This document shows, in pieces, positions 1-4,728 of a DNA stretch of 6,195 nucleotides. Below the pieces are notes generated by a model. It made no database searches, was not told the DNA's origin, and saw only the letters and a program-made list of their open reading frames with translations. The stretch is taken from positions 1 through 6,195 of the forward strand of contig SXXZ01000254.1 of the NCBI GenBank assembly GCA_005789375.1, in the 5' to 3' direction. Numbering within the stretch: the first letter of the stretch is position 1; every line of letters starts with the position of its first letter. A program made the position numbers and the translations under genes. Source of the DNA: Verrucomicrobiales bacterium (GTDB taxonomy: Bacteria; Verrucomicrobiota; Verrucomicrobiae; Limisphaerales; UBA9464).

Positions 1-38
1 GACTGGGGTGCCTTCGATACTTCCATGTGCAAAAAAAT

Positions 39-68
39 AGGAGGCTAGAATGGATGTTCCAGCCTCCT
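39..68 (-). terminator. Rho-independent terminator of the beta-barrel gene
   Basis: Read on the minus strand, an 8-bp perfect stem (AGGAGGCT paired with AGCCTCCT) closes a 14-base loop and is followed at once by A and seven T's (positions 31-38). Three more inner pairs can form within the loop. It lies 19 bases past the stop codon of the barrel gene, in the right orientation to end that transcript. Positions 1-30 to its left hold nothing I can recognise. Confidence 0.88.
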
Positions 69-87
69 TCGCCAGAGTTGGAAATTC

Positions 88-1347
88 TTAGTAGTTGAAA
101 TTCACGCCGAGGAACACCCGGTTACGCGAGAACTCGCGGAGATCGTTCTCCAGATCGGAATTAACTTGATCGTATGCGTAGGACACACGGGTCGAGATGT
201 GCTGGGTGATGCTGTAGGAGAGAGTCACATCGCCAGAAGCGTAACTGTCACCCTGACCATCGATTTTCGATCCACCACCGATGAAGGTGCCCATCTGGTA
301 GAGACCATTGATCGATCCCACCAACTTCGGGGTGAAGCTGTGCGACAGACCGATACGAGCAGAGGTGGCGCTGCTGCCGCGAATCGGGTCAGCTTTTTCT
401 CCACCGCCGAGCGTTGTCAACACATTGACATCGGTCGCGGTCAACTGATGACGCACTCCCAAAGTCAAAGACGAACCCGGGAGGAAACCGTAGTTCAACT
501 GTCCATCAATGTAGGGCGAGACGCCGTCGCGGCTCTTGACGTCCGTGCTGTCAGCGAAATCATTGACTTGAACACCACCGCGGAGGGATCCGGTCAGGTT
601 CGCCGCGAAGTCGTGATCGAGGGTCGCGGCAATGAAGTGCGAGTTGACGTCACGAGCGAATCCGACGTTGCTGCCAGGTCCATCATAGTCGGTGATACCG
701 TACTGATAGAACACACCCACGTTGGACTTCGGAGCCACCTGGTACCGAACGTTGACCGACGGGAGGTACTCGACGCGGTCGAGAGACTGAGCGAACAAAA
801 TGTTATCGAAACGGAACAGGTTGTTCCGGAAGCCGGTGACCGCGCTCCAGTTCTCAGCGAGCTGAGAGGTGAAGTCGAAGCCCGCGATATTGCGGAAGTT
901 GGTTCCCTCGGCACGAATGACACCGGAGACGCCAGCGCCAGTACCCAGCTGCTGGGGCTCTTGGGCCTGAGCAAAACTATCGAAGACGTCGAGCTTGAAA
1001 CGGCTGTTGAAATGGTGGCTCAGGTTCGCGTCCACCACGTGGTTGTGGTCGACAGCCTTCGCGCGGTTTTCGAAATAGCGCAGCAAGTAGTCGTAGCGCA
1101 GTCCCAACGTGGTCTGACCGTCATTGATCGGCAGATTCAGGCTGAAGCCCGGGGTCAGCTCGAAACCAAAGCTACTTACCTTGGTCAGGTCGCTGCGGGT
1201 GTAGACGTTGTCGTTGTAGAAACCAGAAACGCCAGCCCGAACGGACCAAGGCTTGGCCCCGCCTTCAGAGGCTTGGAGGGCCGTGGTGACCGCGAGGCTC
1301 GCAGCGCCGATAGTAAGGGCGCTCATGCTAGGAATGAAGTTTTTCAT
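88..1347 (-). CDS. Outer-membrane beta-barrel protein (BBP2-like porin family)
   Basis: A 419-residue protein predicted to sit in the outer membrane. It begins with a Sec signal peptide: MKNF, then a hydrophobic stretch at about residues 8-24, and a likely cut after A26 (LQA|SEG). The rest alternates polar and aromatic residues in strand-like blocks separated by Asp/Asn/Gly turns, for example the YNDN motif soon after the start of the mature protein. It ends in VNFNY, and a terminal aromatic residue is the usual recognition signal for the Bam assembly machinery. The overall pattern resembles the putative beta-barrel porin 2 family (PF10082); that assignment is from memory of the family, not a search. 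The reading frame is open up to 1473, but I start at 1347 because only this Met leads directly into a signal peptide and because a promoter candidate lies inside the upstream extension. No clear Shine-Dalgarno sequence. Cargo and function are unknown. Confidence 0.87.
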   Translation of the reverse strand: MKNFIPSMSALTIGAASLAVTTALQASEGGAKPWSVRAGVSGFYNDNVYTRSDLTKVSSFGFELTPGFSLNLPINDGQTTLGLRYDYLLRYFENRAKAVDHNHVVDANLSHHFNSRFKLDVFDSFAQAQEPQQLGTGAGVSGVIRAEGTNFRNIAGFDFTSQLAENWSAVTGFRNNLFRFDNILFAQSLDRVEYLPSVNVRYQVAPKSNVGVFYQYGITDYDGPGSNVGFARDVNSHFIAATLDHDFAANLTGSLRGGVQVNDFADSTDVKSRDGVSPYIDGQLNYGFLPGSSLTLGVRHQLTATDVNVLTTLGGGEKADPIRGSSATSARIGLSHSFTPKLVGSINGLYQMGTFIGGGSKIDGQGDSYASGDVTLSYSITQHISTRVSYAYDQVNSDLENDLREFSRNRVFLGVNFNY

Positions 1348-1407
1348 GCGAAATCCGTTTTTAGACGGCTCTGACGTCGTTGGAACGCGGAGCTTGATTG
1401 CATTTGG

Positions 1408-1436
1408 AGTTTTCGAGGTTAGGCGCTGAGTGTCAA
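1408..1436 (-). promoter_or_regulatory. Candidate sigma-70-type promoter for the beta-barrel gene
   Basis: On the minus strand a perfect -35 hexamer TTGACA (1431-1436) is followed after exactly 17 bases by AAAACT (1408-1413), a 3-of-6 match to the -10 consensus. Transcription would begin near 1401, giving a leader of about 54 bases before the ATG at 1347. The -35 box is strong but the -10 is poor, so this is a candidate only. It lies in the 147-base gap after the deacetylase gene and suggests the barrel gene is transcribed on its own. Confidence 0.45.
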
Positions 1437-1494
1437 CCTGATTTCCCGGTTTTTCCGAAAACATTCGACCCACGAATCGAACACCTTGGGCAAC

Positions 1495-2340
1495 TCATCG
1501 ACCGGGCTTTGACTGGAATGCAGGGAAATCGCGAGTCAACTGATCCCGATCGGCTACCTGTCCCCACGAGGTGAGCGAGAAAACCTCTACCGGTGCTCCC
1601 TCACCCAATCCGAGAGACAGCCGCTGATTGCCGAACCGCTGGCGGAGACTTGCTTCCCATTGATCGAGTGTTTCCACCGGAGCGATTCCATGCCGACCCA
1701 CCCAGGGCAACCACTCCCGGATCTGACTTTGGTGACACCAAGACTGGCGGGCGATTTGATCGAAGGTCTCAGAAACATCGACCACGAGGTCGGGAACCGA
1801 TTGGGGGCCGTCGCCAATGTAGCTATCCCAGGTGTTGAGAATTACCGGGGTTCGGATCCAACGCGCCTCGGCCTTGCCCTCTTCAGGATAGTCGTCCACG
1901 AAGGCATGAGGGACATTGATCATGTAAGCCACCCGGCGGACGGCGTCGGCTACTGTGATGTGATCGGGATGAACTCCCGCTCGAGTATCGGCCGGAAGCG
2001 GCGGGCAAAACAGATAATCGGGTTCGAAGTCACGGATACTCTTCCAAAGAGCAGCCAAGAGATCATTGCTAGGAAGTCGGGCTTCTCCGAAAGGACTGCC
2101 ATCCGGCCGGGCGAGGCGTTCGAACTCGTACCCACCGATCGCGGCCGCGGCTGCCTGCTCTTCCAACCGGATGCGAGCCGTTTCTTGCGGGGTTCGCCAG
2201 TGGTGGCCTGAACGCCCATCGGTGCAAACGAGGACCTTAGCGCGAAAATTCCCAGCATGCTTGCGGCGGAACAACTCGAAGGTGCCCGCGGCTACAAATT
2301 CGAAATCATCGAAATGGGCGTGGACGCAGAGTATTCGCAT
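1495..2340 (-). CDS. PIG-L (LmbE-type) family deacetylase
   Basis: A 281-residue protein of the PIG-L/LmbE fold: zinc-dependent enzymes that remove acetyl groups from N-acetylglucosamine-like sugars or conjugates, including MshB, BshB and GlcNAc-PI deacetylase. The N-terminal zinc motif reads AHFDDFE (residues 8-14), so H9 and D12 are the expected metal ligands and D11 the expected catalytic base; the usual AHPDDxE proline is replaced by Phe. The third ligand is H127 in the motif HPDH (124-127). Other family marks are CTDG (39-42), an R-x-x-E-x-x-A-A helix around residues 58-65, and RPDG (78-81). No signal peptide, so probably cytoplasmic. The start at 2340 is supported because MRILCVHAHFDD matches the family's normal N-terminus. 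The gene begins 23 bases after a tRNA-Val with no terminator between. The substrate cannot be told from sequence, and no thiol-pathway or glycan genes are adjacent. Confidence 0.88.
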   Translation of the reverse strand: MRILCVHAHFDDFEFVAAGTFELFRRKHAGNFRAKVLVCTDGRSGHHWRTPQETARIRLEEQAAAAAIGGYEFERLARPDGSPFGEARLPSNDLLAALWKSIRDFEPDYLFCPPLPADTRAGVHPDHITVADAVRRVAYMINVPHAFVDDYPEEGKAEARWIRTPVILNTWDSYIGDGPQSVPDLVVDVSETFDQIARQSWCHQSQIREWLPWVGRHGIAPVETLDQWEASLRQRFGNQRLSLGLGEGAPVEVFSLTSWGQVADRDQLTRDFPAFQSKPGR

Positions 2341-2363
2341 GCGGACAAGGGATCACTGCGGGA

Positions 2364-2439
2364 TGGTAGGCGGTGAGGGATTCGAACCCCCGACCCAATG
2401 CGTGTAAAGCATTTGCGCTAACCGCTGCGCCAACCGCCC
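2364..2439 (-). tRNA. tRNA-Val, anticodon UAC
   Basis: A complete 76-base cloverleaf with encoded CCA (2364-2366). On the minus strand: acceptor stem GGGCGGT/ACCGCCT, a four-pair GCGC/GCGC D-stem around the loop AGCGGTTA, anticodon stem AATGC/GCATT with loop TTTACAC (anticodon TAC, reading GUA and related Val codons), five-base variable region GGGTC, and T-arm GGGGG-TTCGAAT-CCCTC. The discriminator base is A73. Conserved T8, A14, G18G19, A21, T33, T54T55C56 and A58 are all present. Pair 1-72 is G-U rather than a Watson-Crick pair, and pair 50-64 is also G-U. The 3' end is 23 bases from the start of the deacetylase gene on the same strand. Confidence 0.97.
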
Positions 2440-2458
2440 CACCGTCCGCAGGCAAAGA

Positions 2459-2487
2459 CTTTAACCCGTCCTCGGGCACGGATTCAA
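2459..2487 (-). promoter_or_regulatory. Candidate promoter for tRNA-Val (and perhaps the deacetylase)
   Basis: On the minus strand TTGAAT (2482-2487, 4 of 6 to the -35 consensus) is followed after 17 bases by TTAAAG (2459-2464, 3 of 6 to the -10 consensus). Transcription would start about 12 bases before the mature tRNA 5' end, and the initiation region is GC-rich, as is common for stable-RNA promoters. Placement is good but hexamer quality is moderate. Confidence 0.4.
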
Positions 2488-2652
2488 TGCGACAATGCAG
2501 AAGGATCGATTCGGCCCATCGAGCCATCGTCGGTTCTCCTGAAAGGTATCCGCTGGAAGAGGTGCTCGATGAGAGGACTGCTCCTGTGAAAATCTTCGGC
2601 GAACAAAACCCGGGCCCCTTCGGGTGAACTCCTGTTGGCCGAACGGAGCGCC

Positions 2653-2664
2653 GAGGCTAACCTC
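2653..2664 (+). promoter_or_regulatory. Small hairpin with the only SD-like element before the UreF-like gene
   Basis: GAGG-CTAA-CCTC can fold into a 4-bp stem with a 4-base loop, ending 8 bases before the ATG at 2673. The GAGG is the only Shine-Dalgarno-like run in this leader, but it sits 16 bases from the ATG, too far for normal use. A near-identical element precedes ychF at 3370-3381. Function is speculative. Confidence 0.2.
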
Positions 2665-2672
2665 TTGGACCA

Positions 2673-3332
2673 ATGAGCCGGGCATTCCCGAATGGAGCAC
2701 CTTCGTCTGAGGGCGGGGTTCCACACACCCTCTCTCCCTCCATGCAGGAGTGGTTGACTCCAACCCTGCCTGAAGAGGACCTCCAGCTGCCCCACCCGAC
2801 CCTCGGCGCTCAGGCCGACCCTCGCCCGTTCCTAGAATCCCACCGTGACAGCGTGGTCATTGCCTTAGACTGGCCCGTCATCCTTGAGGCGGCTGAGCTC
2901 ACCCGACTCGGCCGATACCGCGACTTAATTGAGCTGGACCAAAACTACCCCGCACGGAGAGCCGGCCAATGGACCGAAGCCTCGTTCCGTGTCGGTCGTC
3001 GACAATTATCGCGACTGAAAGCGTGCCGCGATCTCCGGTTGGTCCAGCGCTACTTGTCAGCCGTTGAGAACGGCCAGGCCCACGCTTGGAACCCAATCGT
3101 ATTTGGCGTGGCCCTGGCCGCGTTCAATTTGCCCTACCGATCCGGATTGCTCCATTACGCCAGCACCTTGCTCCGAGGTTTCGCTGAGCGATGCCGCCCG
3201 CAAAACGTGCCAATAGACGATTGGACGGTATGGATGAATTCGCTCGAGGCCCCCCTTCCGGAGGCGGTCCAGCGTCTGCTGCCGTCGGCCTTCACGGCTC
3301 TGGAATCTCCCTCGAGGGCCGGCAGAAGCTAA
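2673..3332 (+). CDS. UreF-like protein, orphan (urease accessory UreF family)
   Basis: A 219-residue, mostly helical protein. From about residue 52 to 170 its pattern matches the UreF fold: ALDWPVILEAAEL (64-76) resembles the UreF 'LDLPLL' helix, ASFRVGRRQLSRL (102-114) resembles the 'ASRQMGRRLLRLL' segment, and FGVALAAFNLP (143-153), then a LLHYAS helix, resembles the 'HPVAFGLAAAALGI...LLAYLY' core. UreF normally acts with UreD and UreG to load nickel into urease. Two family marks are missing: the N-terminal 'LLQLADSALPTGGFAHSxGLE' type segment is replaced by a Pro-rich stretch (residues 1-50), and the later 'PLGQ' region reads NVPIDDW. No urease or nickel genes are nearby, so a role in urease maturation is doubtful. 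A stop codon 15 bases before the ATG bars a longer frame; an alternative Met is residue 24 (ATG at 2742). No standard ribosome site. The gene ends 60 bases before ychF on the same strand and may be co-transcribed with it. Confidence is high that it is coding, moderate for the family. Confidence 0.6.
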   Translation: MSRAFPNGAPSSEGGVPHTLSPSMQEWLTPTLPEEDLQLPHPTLGAQADPRPFLESHRDSVVIALDWPVILEAAELTRLGRYRDLIELDQNYPARRAGQWTEASFRVGRRQLSRLKACRDLRLVQRYLSAVENGQAHAWNPIVFGVALAAFNLPYRSGLLHYASTLLRGFAERCRPQNVPIDDWTVWMNSLEAPLPEAVQRLLPSAFTALESPSRAGRS

Positions 3333-3369
3333 GGATGGTCGAGGAATCCCCTTTCCCGCGGGGCTACTT

Positions 3370-3381
3370 GAGGCTTTCCTC
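3370..3381 (+). promoter_or_regulatory. Small hairpin with the only SD-like element before ychF
   Basis: GAGG-CTTT-CCTC matches the element before the UreF-like gene at 10 of 12 positions and can form the same 4-bp stem, ending 11 bases before the ychF ATG. No properly spaced Shine-Dalgarno sequence exists here; the bases just before the ATG are pyrimidine-rich. It may be chance in a GC-rich leader. Confidence 0.2.
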
Positions 3382-3392
3382 CGTCTCTCGTT

Positions 3393-4496
3393 ATGCTTAA
3401 GGCCGGTATCGTCGGGTTGCCCAACGTGGGCAAGTCCACCCTCTTCAACGCAGTCACCCGCACCCGAAAGGCGCAGGCGGCGAACTACCCGTTCTGCACC
3501 ATCGATCCCAACGTGGGTATCGTCACCGTGCCGGATGAACGTCTGGGGGTGCTGCAGAAAATCGCCAAGACCAGCGTCGTGATCCCCGCGGCCATCGAGT
3601 TCGTGGACATCGCCGGATTGGTAAAGGGAGCCAGCGCTGGTGAAGGCTTGGGCAACAAGTTCTTGAGCCACATCCGCGAGGTCGACGCCATCGTGCAAGT
3701 AGTCCGCTGCTTCGAGGATGCCGACATTCACCATGTGGCCGGCAACGTGGACCCGGTCCGGGACATCGAGACCATCACCACCGAGTTGGTCTTGGCCGAC
3801 ATGGAGTCGGTCAACAAGCGCCTCGACAAGGTGGGTAAGGATGCCAAGCGCGGAGACAAGGAAGCGATGGCCGAGCAAGCCGTCCTCATCAAGCTCAAGC
3901 CGCATCTCGACACCGGCAAACCGGCGTTGACCTGCGAGCTGACTCCCGAGGAGCGAGCCCTCTCCAAGAGCTTCTGGCTGATGACCGACAAGCCCACCCT
4001 CTTCGCCTGCAATGTGAAGGAAGACGATCTAGCCACCGCGGACACTAATCCTTATGTGGTCAAGGTGCGCGAGTACGCCAAGAACCACTTGAGCTGCGAA
4101 GCCACGGTGATTAGTGCTCAGATCGAAAGCGACCTGGTGGATTTGTCGGAGGACGAGGCCAAAGAATTCCTCACCGCCCTCGGAGTCACCGAGTCAGGCG
4201 TGGGTTCGCTCATCCGGGCCACCTATCACCTCCTCGGACTCCGCACCTACTTCACGGCGGGTGAGAAAGAAGTCCGGGCCTGGACCATCCATACCGGAGA
4301 CACCGCGCCCAAGGCGGCCGGGGTCATCCACAGCGACTTCGAGCGTGGCTTCATTAAGGCCGAGACCGTCGCCTACAAGGACCTTGTGTCTTGCGGCTCG
4401 GTGGCTGCAGCCCGCGACAAGGGTCTCTACCGGATGGAAGGCAAAGAATACGTGGTCGCCGACGGCGACGTGCTCGTCTTCAAGTTCAACGTGTAA
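3393..4496 (+). CDS. ychF: Redox-regulated ATPase YchF (OLA1/YchF subfamily of Obg-like P-loop proteins)
   Basis: A full-length 367-residue YchF, close to the E. coli length of 363. YchF is a cytoplasmic P-loop ATPase that binds ribosomes and has been linked to translation and the oxidative-stress response. Domains in order: the P-loop G domain with GLPNVGKST (8-16), the switch-II/Walker B motif [10 protein letters not shown] (72-81), a helical insert (about 125-200), the NVKE motif (207-210), which replaces the GTP-specifying NKxD and accounts for ATP preference, and a C-terminal TGS domain (about 283-367) with the [15 protein letters not shown] signature. C35, in YPFCTI, matches the conserved redox cysteine, and H114 lines up with the E. 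coli catalytic His114. The start is fixed because [16 protein letters not shown] is the family's normal beginning. The peptidyl-tRNA hydrolase gene (pth), often next to ychF in proteobacteria, is absent; a UreF-like gene lies 60 bases upstream instead. No intact promoter is evident in the 60-base gap. Confidence 0.98.
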   Translation: MLKAGIVGLPNVGKSTLFNAVTRTRKAQAANYPFCTIDPNVGIVTVPDERLGVLQKIAKTSVVIPAAIEFVDIAGLVKGASAGEGLGNKFLSHIREVDAIVQVVRCFEDADIHHVAGNVDPVRDIETITTELVLADMESVNKRLDKVGKDAKRGDKEAMAEQAVLIKLKPHLDTGKPALTCELTPEERALSKSFWLMTDKPTLFACNVKEDDLATADTNPYVVKVREYAKNHLSCEATVISAQIESDLVDLSEDEAKEFLTALGVTESGVGSLIRATYHLLGLRTYFTAGEKEVRAWTIHTGDTAPKAAGVIHSDFERGFIKAETVAYKDLVSCGSVAAARDKGLYRMEGKEYVVADGDVLVFKFNV

Positions 4497-4513
4497 CGCC
4501 TGACTTGAGTTCA

Positions 4514-4532
4514 GAGGGCCGCAGTGGCCCTC
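4514..4532 (+). other. 7-bp hairpin in the ychF 3' region, no T-run
   Basis: GAGGGCC (4514-4520) pairs perfectly with GGCCCTC (4526-4532) around the 5-base loop GCAGT, 17 bases past the ychF stop codon. Neither strand has a T-tract after it, so it is not a normal intrinsic terminator. It could stabilise the 3' end of the mRNA or add to the terminator farther on. Confidence 0.4.
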
Positions 4533-4598
4533 ACCAAAACCGACTCGCTGCAGGGTTCGCCGGTCGGAGGCTACAACCAGCACACAGAAAAAACACAG

Positions 4599-4651
4599 AA
4601 CGGCCCGGGGCTAACGGAGAGACATCGCCTCCCCACTGCCACCGGGCCGTT
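4599..4651. terminator. Probable bidirectional Rho-independent terminator between ychF and htpG
   Basis: A 10-bp perfect stem pairs AACGGCCCGG (4599-4608) with CCGGGCCGTT (4642-4651). On the plus strand it leads into TTTATTT, ending the ychF transcript. On the minus strand it is followed by CTGTG and six T's, ending htpG, whose stop codon is 78 bases away. The 33-base loop is unusually long but can fold further: GGC (4609-4611) with GCC (4638-4640), and GGAG (4616-4619) with CTCC (4629-4632). Position between convergent genes fits a shared terminator. Evidence is stronger for the plus strand, where T's follow the stem directly. Confidence 0.8.
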
Positions 4652-4728
4652 TTATTTGGAATGGGTGTCTTGCTGAGATCGGGCCTCTTTAGACGCGTGC
4701 GACCCAACCCCCATGCTCTCCGATCGGA

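Larger units (their letters stand above)
2440..2672. other. Strand-switch intergenic region
   Basis: This is the gap between the leftward tRNA and the rightward UreF-like gene. It holds the tRNA promoter candidate and a 5-bp hairpin with an 8-base loop (ACCCG 2608-2612, CGGGT 2621-2625). On the minus strand that hairpin is followed by a short TTTTG, but no leftward gene would need ending there. I find no convincing rightward promoter and no credible small gene; open frames here are short and resemble nothing I know. Confidence 0.6.
4497..4728. other. Convergent intergenic region between ychF and htpG
   Basis: This 232-base gap separates two genes that read toward each other. It contains the 7-bp hairpin and the large terminator listed separately. 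Positions 4652-4728 show no gene or repeat I can support. Confidence 0.6.

Noticed and set aside
166..1374. A 402-codon open frame on the plus strand inside the barrel gene
   Set aside because: It lies wholly antisense to a gene with a clear signal peptide, barrel pattern and terminator. The translation is a low-complexity mix rich in Val, Arg, Glu and Asp with no recognisable fold, typical of a mirror frame in GC-rich DNA.
1464..1481. TTCGA/TCGAA hairpin after the deacetylase as its terminator
   Set aside because: The stem is only 5 bp, AT-balanced, with an 8-base loop, and the following TGTTTTC is a weak T-tract. It is too poor to call.
2066..2407. A plus-strand open frame ending in GGEGFEPPTQCV
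   Set aside because: The GEGFEPPT ending is the other classic artefact of translating the wrong strand of a tRNA T-arm, and the rest is antisense to the deacetylase.
2608..2625. ACCCG/CGGGT hairpin with TTTTG on the minus strand as a terminator
   Set aside because: The stem is 5 bp and no leftward gene lies upstream that would need termination here.
2373..2627. A plus-strand open frame whose product begins MRDSNPRPNACK
   Set aside because: Its first codons are the reverse strand of tRNA-Val. Products starting with DSNPRP are a well-known annotation artefact of tRNA genes.
3368..3397. TTGAGG and TATGCT with an 18-base spacer as a ychF promoter
   Set aside because: Transcription would begin after the ychF ATG at 3393 and remove the conserved [10 protein letters not shown] start, so it cannot drive the full gene.
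3057..3905. A 282-codon open frame on the minus strand across the UreF-like gene and ychF
   Set aside because: It is antisense to two better-supported genes, one of them the highly conserved YchF. The His-, Asp- and Gly-rich translation resembles no family I know.
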